Below are positions 1 to 6,236 of a stretch of DNA of 16,905 bases, piece by piece. Every line of letters starts with the position of its first letter. Position 1 is the first letter of the stretch. Below the pieces are notes generated by a model, which saw nothing but the letters and a program-made list of their open reading frames with translations, was not told the DNA's origin and made no database searches. The translations under genes were made by a program, and so were the position numbers. Source of the stretch: JBASRP01 sp044866075. GTDB lineage: Bacteria > Actinomycetota > AC-67. The DNA is taken from assembly GCA_044866075.1 (NCBI GenBank), contig JBIOTQ010000121.1:1-16905 (forward strand), in the 5' to 3' direction.

Positions 1-1
1 G

Positions 2-223
2 AGCGGAGTTCTCGCTTTCGTCGAAGTGAAGACGCGATCGTCTGCTCGGTTCGGTACTCCGGGGGAGGCGGTCACGTGGCGGAAGCAGGCGCGCATCCGC
101 GCTATGGCGCGTCAGTACCTCATGACCGCGCGCCCGCGGGCCGATTGCATCCGGTTCGACGTGATCGAGGTTCGCTACGAGGGCGATGCGGCGTCCGTCA
201 CGCATCTAGAGGGCTGTTTCTGA
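2..223 (+). CDS. YraN/UPF0102 family protein, C-terminal part (5' end outside window)
   Basis: The frame is open from the first bases of the window, reading SGVLAFVEVKTRSS, and ends at TGA 221-223. The FVEVKTR segment followed by RFGTPGEAV, then RKQARIRAMARQYL, a RFDVIEV strand and a terminal HLEGCF is the typical second half of UPF0102 (YraN) proteins, which have a restriction-endonuclease-like fold. The EVK core is the conserved putative nuclease motif of that fold; the cellular function is not firmly established. About 73 residues are present, so roughly the first 45 lie upstream. The GTG at 26-28 is only the internal Val of EVK, not a start. Its stop overlaps the comM start by one base (TGATG), so the two are probably co-transcribed. 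yraN-comM-dprA is a recurrent gene order in Actinomycetota. Confidence 0.88.
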   Translation, partial: SGVLAFVEVKTRSSARFGTPGEAVTWRKQARIRAMARQYLMTARPRADCIRFDVIEVRYEGDAASVTHLEGCF

Positions 224-1752
224 TGGCGTCTGTCGCGGTAGCGGAATCGGTTGCCGTCGTCGGTATGGACGGCTATCCGGTCGAGGTTGAGGTCGCGCTT
301 GCGTCGGGCCTGCCCACATTCACGCTGGTCGGGCTTCCCGATGCGTCGATCCAGGAGTCCAGAGAACGCGTCAGGTCTGCACTCCTGTCGAGCGAGGAAG
401 AGTGGCCCCTGAAGCGCATCACGGTCAACCTGTCGCCGGCCGATCTCCGGAAGGCCGGGCCCGGCTTCGACCTCGCGATCGCGCTCGGCGTGCTCGCGGC
501 TTCAGGACGCGTCGGGCAAGAACGGCTTCGCGAGATGTGTCTCCTCGGTGAGTTATCGCTGGACGGTTCGGTCCGACGCGTGCGCGGAGCGCTGGCGAGC
601 GCGATTGCCGCGTCCGCGGCCGGAAAGCGCGCGATCCTGCTCCCGAAGGCCAACGCCGCCGAGGCCATGCTGGTGGGCGGGATCGAGGTTCTGCCGGTAG
701 AGCATCTCGCGCAGGCTGTGCGGTTCCTGCGCGGGGAGTGCGAGCTCGATACTCCGGCGCCCATTGTGCGAAGCAACGGGAACGCCTTGGAAGAGCTTGA
801 TCTTGCCGACGTGCGCGGTCAGGACAACGCGAAGCACGCGCTGGAGGTTGCGGCCGCGGGAGGTCACAACCTCCTCATGATCGGCCCGCCCGGTGGCGGG
901 AAGACGATGCTCGCGCGACGGCTCGCGTCGATCCTGCCGCCGCTGACGCACCGGGAAGCCCTCGAGGTCACGCGGATCTACTCGGTGGCCGGCTTGCTTC
1001 ACGACGATGCGGGGCTCGTCGCGGATCGTCCTTTCCGCGCGCCGCACCAATCGGTGTCGCTCGCGGGGATGATCGGCGGGGGCAGCCTGGTCCCGCAGCC
1101 CGGTGAGATCAGCCTGGCGCACCGTGGCGTCCTGTTCATGGACGAGGCCGCCGAGTTCCGGCGCGACGCGATCGAGGCGCTCCGCGGCCCCCTCGAAGAG
1201 GGAAGGGTCACGATCGTTCGCGGGAAGTGGACCGTGACGTTCCCGGCGCGGTTCCAGCTCATCGCGGCGACGAACCCGTGTCCGTGCGGGTATTCGGGCG
1301 ACCCGCTGCGGTCGTGTAAGTGCCTGCCGGGACGGCTCGCCGCCTACGCCGAGCGGCTCTCCGGTCCGGTGATAGATCGGATCGATCTCCAAGTGGCCGT
1401 GGGCCGTGTGACCAAGACCGAGCTGTTCCACGGTGATCCCGGAGCACCGTCGGCGAAGATCCGGGAGCGCGTCGTCCATGCGCGCGGCGTCCAAGCGGAG
1501 AGGCTCGCACCTTTGGGGCTCACCATGAACGCGGAGATCCCGGCTCCGGCGCTGGAGGAAGCGTGCTCGCTGACTGGGGCCGCGAAGCGGGCGGTCGAAG
1601 GGATCGTGGAGCACGACGGCGTTTCCGCTCGCGGCGTTCACCGCATGATGCGCGTCGCCCGTACGCTCGCGGACCTCGAGGGCGCGGCGCGGGTCAGCGA
1701 GGACCACATCGGCTCCGTTCGCCATTTCCGCGTCCTCGATCGCTCGCGATGA
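223..1752 (+). CDS. comM: ComM/YifB family Mg-chelatase-like AAA+ ATPase
   Basis: 509 residues, normal for the family. The ATG at 223 is preceded by AGAGGG about 9 bases upstream and overlaps the previous stop by one base. A longer upstream reading from 76 only copies the YraN gene in another frame. The N-terminal domain (about 10-170; GLPTFTLVGLPD, VNLSPADLRKAGPGFDLAIA) is the ChlI/Lon-like domain of ComM. The AAA+ core follows, with Walker A GPPGGGKT at 221-228, Walker B LFMDEAAE around 304-311 and NPCPCG at 351-356 with a CKC pair soon after. The Mg_chelatase_C helical domain covers about 405-505. Studied ComM proteins are hexameric helicases that promote branch migration during integration of transforming DNA; that role is inferred here from the family. 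Overlap with dprA fits a DNA-uptake/recombination operon. One TTA leucine codon is present at 553-555. Confidence 0.95.
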   Translation: MASVAVAESVAVVGMDGYPVEVEVALASGLPTFTLVGLPDASIQESRERVRSALLSSEEEWPLKRITVNLSPADLRKAGPGFDLAIALGVLAASGRVGQERLREMCLLGELSLDGSVRRVRGALASAIAASAAGKRAILLPKANAAEAMLVGGIEVLPVEHLAQAVRFLRGECELDTPAPIVRSNGNALEELDLADVRGQDNAKHALEVAAAGGHNLLMIGPPGGGKTMLARRLASILPPLTHREALEVTRIYSVAGLLHDDAGLVADRPFRAPHQSVSLAGMIGGGSLVPQPGEISLAHRGVLFMDEAAEFRRDAIEALRGPLEEGRVTIVRGKWTVTFPARFQLIAATNPCPCGYSGDPLRSCKCLPGRLAAYAERLSGPVIDRIDLQVAVGRVTKTELFHGDPGAPSAKIRERVVHARGVQAERLAPLGLTMNAEIPAPALEEACSLTGAAKRAVEGIVEHDGVSARGVHRMMRVARTLADLEGAARVSEDHIGSVRHFRVLDRSR

Positions 1753-2660
1753 GGTTCGTTTCTCGCGGAGGCGGACTGTGCGCCGCCGACCTGCAGGCAC
1801 GCGTCGTCTCGCGTGGGGGCACCGAATATCCGCGATCCGTCGAACACCTCGCCGACCCGCCCGATCGGCTGTGGGTTGCCGGCCGCGACCTCGTCGGCCT
1901 GCCTCCGTGCGTCGCGATCGTGGGTTCGCGCACACCCACCCGGTACGGGGAGGACATCGCGCGCGGGCTCGCCGCCGACCTCGCGCAAGCCGGCCTCTGC
2001 ATCGTCAGCGGGATGGCGCGCGGCATCGACACATGGGCTCATCTGGGTGCGCTTGACGCGGGGACGACGGTGGCGGTCCTTCCCGGCGGAGTCGATCGCT
2101 GTTACCCCGCGAGCAACAAACAGCTCTACGAGAGAATCGCCGACAACGGGACGCTGGTGGCGGAGGTCCCTCCGGGCACCCCGACGCACAAGCATCGGTT
2201 CACGCACCGGAACCGGATCATCGCGGCGCTTTCTCTCGCCGTGGTCGTCGTGCAGGCTGCCGAGTTCAGCGGCGCGCTGGCGACGGCCCGTCACGCGCTC
2301 GAGATCGGCCGGGACGTCTTCGCCGTCCCGGGAGACGTGCGGTTGGACGTCTCGGTTGGTGTGCACGCGCTGCTCGGCGACGGCGCTGCAGTGTGCACGG
2401 GCGCGCGTGACGTGCTTGAGCGCATCGCTCCCGAACTGTCGCGCTCGGCGGCGGCAACCACATTCGATCCGATCCCGGAGACGCTGCCCCCGGCTCAAGC
2501 CGACATCCTCGCCGCCCTAAGCGGCGAAGTGTTGAGCGTCGATGCGCTCGCGATGCGGGTGGGGTTGTCCCGAGCCCCCCTGCTGGTTGCGATGACGAAA
2601 CTCGAGCTCGCGGGATGGATCGCCGGCGGACCGGGCGGCTCGTTCCACCGCGTCCGGTAA
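1749..2660 (+). CDS. dprA: DNA-processing protein DprA, short N-terminus
   Basis: 303 residues starting at the ATG that overlaps the comM stop (ATGA, 1749-1752). No Shine-Dalgarno is visible, so translational coupling is likely. The Rossmann-fold core shows the family motifs in order: VAIVGSR around 55-61, SGMARGID 87-94, LPGGVDRCYP 111-120, RNRIIAALS 154-162, SGALATARHALEIGR 174-188 and FAVPGD 191-196. A C-terminal winged-helix domain (DprA_WH) spans about 246-302. DprA binds incoming single-stranded DNA and loads RecA during transformation. The usual N-terminal helix-hairpin-helix/SAM-like domain of about 60-70 residues is absent: only about 27 residues precede the YP-x(n)-L-DPP segment. 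The frame continues upstream of 1749, but there it only shadows comM and does not encode such a domain. Confidence 0.94.
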   Translation: MRFVSRGGGLCAADLQARVVSRGGTEYPRSVEHLADPPDRLWVAGRDLVGLPPCVAIVGSRTPTRYGEDIARGLAADLAQAGLCIVSGMARGIDTWAHLGALDAGTTVAVLPGGVDRCYPASNKQLYERIADNGTLVAEVPPGTPTHKHRFTHRNRIIAALSLAVVVVQAAEFSGALATARHALEIGRDVFAVPGDVRLDVSVGVHALLGDGAAVCTGARDVLERIAPELSRSAAATTFDPIPETLPPAQADILAALSGEVLSVDALAMRVGLSRAPLLVAMTKLELAGWIAGGPGGSFHRVR

Positions 2661-2670
2661 CCGGCGTTCC

Positions 2671-2699
2671 TTGACCGCCCCCACCGACCCGCCGATAGT
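2671..2699 (+). promoter_or_regulatory. Promoter for xerC-whiG (TTGACC-N17-GATAGT)
   Basis: TTGACC (2671-2676) and GATAGT (2694-2699) are separated by 17 bases, an ideal housekeeping-sigma layout. Only 5 bases separate the -10 from the GTG at 2705, so transcription would begin at or within a base or two of the start codon. No Shine-Dalgarno is present, consistent with a leaderless mRNA. The bases 2691-2698 also read GCCGATAG, one mismatch from the WhiG/FliA -10 consensus GCCGATAA, although no TAAA-like -35 lies at the matching distance. Confidence 0.6.
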
Positions 2700-2704
2700 G
2701 AGGC

Positions 2705-3628
2705 GTGAGCCGCCGCGCCGCAGCGACGACCGGGACCGATGCGCACGACCTCGCGCGCCGGTTCCTCCGGCACCTCGCGTCCGAACGCAATCTTTCTCCG
2801 AACACCGTCGACGCCTATCGCCGCGACCTCGATCAGTACTTCGAGTTCTGCCGGCGTGAGCGTTCTGATCCGGCGACGACGACGTACCGCACGGTCCGCC
2901 GGTATCTCGCGTGGCTGACGACGCGCGGGTTCGCGCGCGCGAGCGTCCATCGCAAGGCGGCGGCGCTGCGCGCCTACTACCGGTTCGCCGTTCGCATCGG
3001 CGCGCGCGCCGACAACCCGGCGACGATGGTGCAGACGCCGAAGAAGGGGAGCCGGCTGCCGGCCGTCCTCAAGCGCGGACAGGTGGACACCGTCCTCGCG
3101 CTTCCCCCGGGCGACGACGCGGTCGGTCTGCGCGACCGCGCGATCCTCGAGCTGCTCTACGGTTGCGGGATCCGGGTGGGGGAGCTGACCGGTCTCGACC
3201 TGGACGAGATCGACTTCGGCCGCGCTCAAGTCCGCGTGATGGGGAAGGGGAGCCGGGAGCGCATCGTGCCCATGGGGGAGCCCGCCGCGGATGCGCTCCG
3301 GACCTACCTCGCGAAAGCCCGAAGTTGGTTCATGAAGGACGCTTCGCCCCCGGCTGCGTTGTTCTACAACCAGCGTGGGAAGAGGATGGGTCAGAGGGAC
3401 GTTCGAGCTCTCGTGACCAGGTATGCGAAGGAGGCGGCTCCCGGTGGGAAGGTCTCGCCTCACACGTTCCGGCACACGTTTGCCACCCATCTCCTCGAGG
3501 GCGGCGCGGACCTCCGCGCGGTCCAAGAGCTGCTCGGACACATTGATTTGAGGACAACCCAAACCTACACTCGTGTTTCGAGAGAGCGCATCAGGCAGGT
3601 TTATGACATCTCGCACCCAAGGGCCTAG
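2705..3628 (+). CDS. xerC: Tyrosine recombinase XerC/XerD
   Basis: 307 residues, close to the usual 290-310. The N-terminal SAM-like core-binding domain (about 15-100; LARRFLRHLASERNLS, NTVDAYRRDL) is followed by the catalytic domain. Active-site residues are all visible: Arg157 in GCGIRVGEL, Lys181 in MGKGSRER, HTFRH at 253-257, His279 in ELLGH and nucleophile Tyr288. Xer recombinases resolve chromosome dimers at dif at the division septum, acting with FtsK. Which of XerC or XerD this is cannot be settled without the genome's other copy. Context between dprA and whiG in a core locus argues for the housekeeping recombinase rather than a phage integrase. The GTG start at 2705 lies 5 bases after a good -10 element and lacks a Shine-Dalgarno, suggesting leaderless expression. 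The gene overlaps whiG. Confidence 0.93.
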   Translation: MSRRAAATTGTDAHDLARRFLRHLASERNLSPNTVDAYRRDLDQYFEFCRRERSDPATTTYRTVRRYLAWLTTRGFARASVHRKAAALRAYYRFAVRIGARADNPATMVQTPKKGSRLPAVLKRGQVDTVLALPPGDDAVGLRDRAILELLYGCGIRVGELTGLDLDEIDFGRAQVRVMGKGSRERIVPMGEPAADALRTYLAKARSWFMKDASPPAALFYNQRGKRMGQRDVRALVTRYAKEAAPGGKVSPHTFRHTFATHLLEGGADLRAVQELLGHIDLRTTQTYTRVSRERIRQVYDISHPRA

Positions 3629-4463
3629 CAAAGTGCGCGCGTCGCGTTCGAACGACGGCGTGTCGGACGACGACGTCGGCGCGGTTGCCGCCCTCGAATC
3701 CTCGAATCTCGAGAGCCTCTGGCGCGAATTCAAAGCGAGCCACGACGAGGGTCTGCGCGAGCGCCTGATCCTGCACTACTCACCGCTCGTCAAGTACGTC
3801 GCCGGCCGCGTCTCCGTCGGACTTCCGGCGACGATCGAGCAAGCCGACCTCGTCTCGTACGGGATCTTCGGGCTCATCGATGCCATCGAGAAGTTCGACA
3901 TCGAACGCAACATCAAGTTCGAGACCTACGCGATCAACCGCATCCGCGGCGCGATCATCGATGAGTTGCGCGCGATCGACTGGATCCCGCGTTCGGTCCG
4001 CTTCAAGGCGCGCGAGGTCGAGCGTGCTCTCGGCGAGCTCGAAGGGCGCTTGCTGCGGCCGCCGTCGGACGCGGAGCTCGCGGAGGAACTCGGCGTCTCT
4101 CTCGACGATCTGCAGGAGACGCTCAACCAGATCAACCTGGTCTCGGTCGTCGCGCTCGACGAGCTGCTCTCGGTCAGCGGCGAGAAGGGCGAAGCGGTGT
4201 CGCTCGTCGACACACTCGCCGACACCAAGGCGGCCGACCCCGAAATGTCCTTCGAGTCCGAGGAGACACGCCACCTCCTCGCGCAAGCGATCAACCATCT
4301 GCCGGAGCGTGAGCGTCTGGTGATCACGCTCTACTACTACGAGGGTCTGACGCTCGCGCAGATCGGCCAGGTTCTTGGAGTCACCGAGTCACGCGTCTGC
4401 CAGATGCACACGAAGGCCGTCCTGCAGCTGCGCAACAGGATGGCCGAAGCCACGCACGACTGA
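3603..4463 (+). CDS. whiG: RNA polymerase sigma factor, WhiG/FliA family
   Basis: 286 residues from ATG 3603, which overlaps xerC by 26 bases. An alternative GTG at 3633 (276 residues, AAGGG 9 bases upstream, no overlap) is nearly as likely. The first 35 or so residues are low-complexity and polar. Region 2 (about 53-125) contains HYSPLVKYVAGRVSVGLP, EQADLVSYGIFGLIDAIEKFD and RIRGAIIDELRAIDW. Region 3 spans about 135-185, and region 4 about 225-280 with LPERERLVITLYYYEGLTL and the 4.2 helix-turn-helix GVTESRVCQMHTKAV. The sequence is very close to Streptomyces WhiG, which starts sporulation of aerial hyphae; the same family in motile bacteria (FliA/SigD) drives flagellar genes. Which programme applies here cannot be told from the window. 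In both cases an anti-sigma factor (RsiG or FlgM) usually holds the sigma inactive; none is encoded here. Confidence 0.92.
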   Translation: MTSRTQGPSKVRASRSNDGVSDDDVGAVAALESSNLESLWREFKASHDEGLRERLILHYSPLVKYVAGRVSVGLPATIEQADLVSYGIFGLIDAIEKFDIERNIKFETYAINRIRGAIIDELRAIDWIPRSVRFKAREVERALGELEGRLLRPPSDAELAEELGVSLDDLQETLNQINLVSVVALDELLSVSGEKGEAVSLVDTLADTKAADPEMSFESEETRHLLAQAINHLPERERLVITLYYYEGLTLAQIGQVLGVTESRVCQMHTKAVLQLRNRMAEATHD

Positions 4464-4477
4464 CGCGTTCGTCGGTC

Positions 4478-4506
4478 TTCACGTCCGGTCTCTCTCGCAC
4501 TAACGT
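4478..4506 (+). promoter_or_regulatory. Candidate promoter for the M23 gene (TTCACG-N17-TAACGT)
   Basis: TTCACG (4478-4483) and TAACGT (4501-4506) are spaced by 17 bases in the gap after whiG. The -10 ends 9 bases before the ATG at 4516, and there is no Shine-Dalgarno in that gap. This fits a leaderless or nearly leaderless transcript. The -35 matches consensus at only four of six positions. Confidence 0.45.
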
Positions 4507-4515
4507 CGCGCAGCG

Positions 4516-5082
4516 ATGCGCGCACGGTGGGTCCTCGTCTGCGCGGCGGTGCTGCTGGTGGTCCATCCGGCCGGTGCGACGGCAGCGGCACCCGGCTACC
4601 TGCGGCCGGTGCGCGGCCCGATCATCCGGCACTTCGAGCCGCCGCCGACGCCGTACGCCGCCGGGCACCGCGGCATCGACATGGCGGTTCCCGTCGGAAC
4701 ACCGGTGGTCGCGTCCAACGCCGGCGTCGTCGCGTTCGCGGGCGCCATCGCGACCGAGCTGTTCGTCTCGATCGATCACGCCGACGGGATCCGCACGACG
4801 TACTCGTTCCTTTCGGTCGTCTCCGTGAGGAGGGGGGACGTGGTCGCGCGCGGCCAGCAGATCGCCCGGAGCGGACCCGGGCACGCCGGCGCCACTCAGC
4901 CGCATCTGCATTTCGGGATGCGCGTCGGCGACACGTACATCGACCCCGAGCCGTACCTCATCGACGGGCTGCGGCGCGATCTGTCGCAAGCGATCCGGCT
5001 GGCGCCCGAGGACGACGGCTCCGGCGAGCCCGCGGCCGCGCGCGCTAGCATCCCCGCCGCTAACCTTCGCGCGACGAGGTGA
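4516..5082 (+). CDS. Secreted M23-family (LytM-like) protein, probably altered active site
   Basis: 188 residues. An N-terminal signal peptide (about 1-25: Arg-rich start, hydrophobic VLVCAAVLLVV, Ala-rich cleavage region) indicates export. The M23 fold follows: GHRGIDM with zinc ligands His51 and Asp55, and PHLHF with His130 and His132. The segment that normally reads YxHL, carrying a catalytic His, is YSFL at 96-99, so Phe98 sits where that His is expected. The LHFE ending of the classic motif is LHFG. The protein may therefore be a low-activity or non-catalytic peptidoglycan-binding LytM factor that activates another hydrolase, although M23 members near rpsB in other actinobacteria also tend to be divergent at this point (from memory). 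The gene sits between whiG and rpsB as in Streptomyces and has its own promoter-like element with no Shine-Dalgarno. The C-terminal tail (from about 163) is acidic then Ala-rich. Confidence 0.88.
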   Translation: MRARWVLVCAAVLLVVHPAGATAAAPGYLRPVRGPIIRHFEPPPTPYAAGHRGIDMAVPVGTPVVASNAGVVAFAGAIATELFVSIDHADGIRTTYSFLSVVSVRRGDVVARGQQIARSGPGHAGATQPHLHFGMRVGDTYIDPEPYLIDGLRRDLSQAIRLAPEDDGSGEPAAARASIPAANLRATR

Positions 5083-5124
5083 TCCCGCACGGCCGACACG
5101 ACGCCAGCATCCGGGAGCGATCCT

Positions 5125-6057
5125 GTGGCCGCCGAACCCGGCGGCCGCGACATCGTCATCCGCATCCGCCGGCGGCGGGCGGGTCCGCCCTGGCGCCTCG
5201 GCAACGTGGCCGCGTGGTCGGCGACGGCGCTGGCCGGCGATCCGGTCTTGCTGCTCATCCCGCCGTTCATCCTGATCGCGCTGATGCTGTTCGCTTTCGC
5301 GCTCGGCGCGCCCGGCCGCACCGAGGTGATCCTCCCACTCGTCTCGCTGCCGCCGATCGACGCCTTCCAGGACGTCGTCCTCATCGATCTCGGGGCGCGC
5401 GGCGCGCTCGCGACGTGGGCGCTTCGCGTGGTCGCGCTCGCGATCCGCATCGCCGTCTTCGGCATCCTCGTACGTCTCGCCGTCACGCGGGCTCGCGAGA
5501 AGCCGGCGTCGCTCGGCGACGCCGTTGCGTTCGTGCGGCGCCGTCTATCGACGCTCGCGTTCCTCGAGCTGCTCTCGTTCGCCGCGTTCGGTGTGACGCT
5601 GTCGCTCGGCGCCGATCTCACCTCGACGCGTGACGACGGCGCGATCGGCACGGCGCTCTTGTTCGGCGTTTTGATCCTGATCGGAGCCTTTGTCGCCGCC
5701 GCGGCGGACGAGGCGCCCGCCGGAGCCGCCTTACGGGCGGGCCTGCGGCGCCTTCGCCGCCGGCCGCTGGGTCACATCCTCCTGGTGCTCGTGTACGGCT
5801 TCGCGTCGAACGGCTTGTACCGGCTGGCGTCGAGCGGCGAGTCGGGCATCCCGCGCGCGCTGCCGTTGACGCTCTACGCGTTCCTCTCCGCGCTCCTGAC
5901 GATGGGGTTCTTGCTCGCTTTCGCCCGCCGGCAGGTGCTGCTCGACGCAGAACCGGCGCCGGCCAAGCCCCGCCGGCCCCGTCGGGAACGCCGCCCCCAG
6001 GCGCCGAAAGAGCCGGCTCGGCCTCGCGCACGACGGCGGCGCGCGCGAGGTCGTTGA
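5125..6057 (+). CDS. Uncharacterised multi-pass membrane protein with basic C-terminal tail
   Basis: 310 residues from GTG 5125, with GGGAG at 5113-5117 giving a 7-base spacing. I do not recognise the family. Hydrophobic segments are at about 38-62, 93-120, 141-163, 172-194, 214-235 and 245-268, so roughly six membrane passes. The N-terminus is short and basic (RIRRRRAG, 13-20). The last 30 residues (281-310) are almost only Arg, Pro, Lys and Ala (PRRPRRERR, RARRRRARGR), a cytoplasmic basic tail that could contact nucleic acid or anionic lipid. A glycine/alanine-rich loop with paired arginines (203-213) separates the fourth and fifth helices. One TTA leucine codon occurs at 5731-5733. The stop overlaps the -35 of the rpsB promoter. 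Overall layout resembles small integral membrane proteins with a six-helix bundle, but no function can be assigned. Confidence 0.75.
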   Translation: MAAEPGGRDIVIRIRRRRAGPPWRLGNVAAWSATALAGDPVLLLIPPFILIALMLFAFALGAPGRTEVILPLVSLPPIDAFQDVVLIDLGARGALATWALRVVALAIRIAVFGILVRLAVTRAREKPASLGDAVAFVRRRLSTLAFLELLSFAAFGVTLSLGADLTSTRDDGAIGTALLFGVLILIGAFVAAAADEAPAGAALRAGLRRLRRRPLGHILLVLVYGFASNGLYRLASSGESGIPRALPLTLYAFLSALLTMGFLLAFARRQVLLDAEPAPAKPRRPRRERRPQAPKEPARPRARRRRARGR

Positions 6058-6083
6058 GGCGCCTTCCGCGCCTCTGCTACCAT
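6054..6083 (+). promoter_or_regulatory. rpsB operon promoter (TTGAGG-N18-TACCAT)
   Basis: TTGAGG (6054-6059) overlaps the stop codon of the preceding membrane-protein gene. TACCAT (6078-6083) follows after 18 bases. The predicted start near 6090 gives a leader of about 147 bases before rpsB. Strong ribosomal-protein operons usually have such a housekeeping promoter, which supports the call. Confidence 0.6.
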
Positions 6084-6089
6084 CCTCGG

Positions 6090-6236
6090 GCTCGCGAAAC
6101 AGCGAGTAATACACACGCCCGTCGATCGGTCCCCCGGTCTCCAGCAGCCGAAAGGCGCCTGGGGTAACGGACCGAGCAGCCCCGGAAACATGGCGGGGCA
6201 CAGGGTCGGGCGGAGGCGAAAACCGGAGGGAGTTGC
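6090..6236 (+). promoter_or_regulatory. Long structured 5' leader of rpsB
   Basis: Between the predicted transcription start and the rpsB ATG lie about 147 non-coding bases with three successive hairpins. Hairpin 1 pairs CTCGC (6091-6095) with GCGAG (6102-6106). Hairpin 2 has an outer stem CGGTCC (6127-6132)/GGACCG (6169-6174) and an inner arm CCAG (6141-6144)/CTGG (6159-6162). That arm has a CA/GC internal loop and a GCC-GAAA-GGC tip (6147-6156), a GNRA tetraloop. Hairpin 3 pairs GCCCCG (6179-6184) with CGGGGC (6194-6199). Then comes an unpaired purine-rich region ending in GGAGG (6225-6229), 7 bases before the ATG. There is no U-tract after any stem, so it does not look like an intrinsic terminator. 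By analogy with autoregulated ribosomal-protein leaders it could bind S2, but this is inference. I do not recognise it as a known riboswitch class. Confidence 0.5.

Noticed and set aside
553..1935. 460-codon - strand frame opposite comM
   Set aside because: Shadow of comM and dprA; biased Arg-rich composition and no recognisable domain.
223..2660. comM-dprA as a dedicated competence island
   Set aside because: Both genes are widely conserved in bacteria without known competence, and no DNA-uptake (com pilus) genes are in the window.
2705..3628. Tyrosine recombinase as sign of an integrated element
   Set aside because: No attachment repeats, phage genes or atypical neighbours. Full Xer signature in a conserved core locus indicates the housekeeping recombinase.
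5046..5066. Two TAGCAT/TAACCT motifs near the end of the M23 gene as promoters of the membrane-protein gene
   Set aside because: No -35 at suitable spacing was found, and the gene has a normal Shine-Dalgarno 58 or more bases downstream; possible but unsupported.
553..5733. Rare TTA leucine codons in comM (553-555) and the membrane protein gene (5731-5733) as bldA-type developmental control
   Set aside because: Two isolated codons in a genome of unknown class give no evidence of tRNA-limited regulation.
6109..6124. ACACACGCCCGTC in the rpsB leader resembles the universal 3' region of 16S rRNA
   Set aside because: The match is a short string lacking one C, and the flanking sequence does not continue as 16S rRNA. 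Most likely chance.
6179..6199. Hairpin 3 of the rpsB leader as an intrinsic terminator or attenuator
   Set aside because: No U-rich tract follows the stem, and the next bases are purine-rich.
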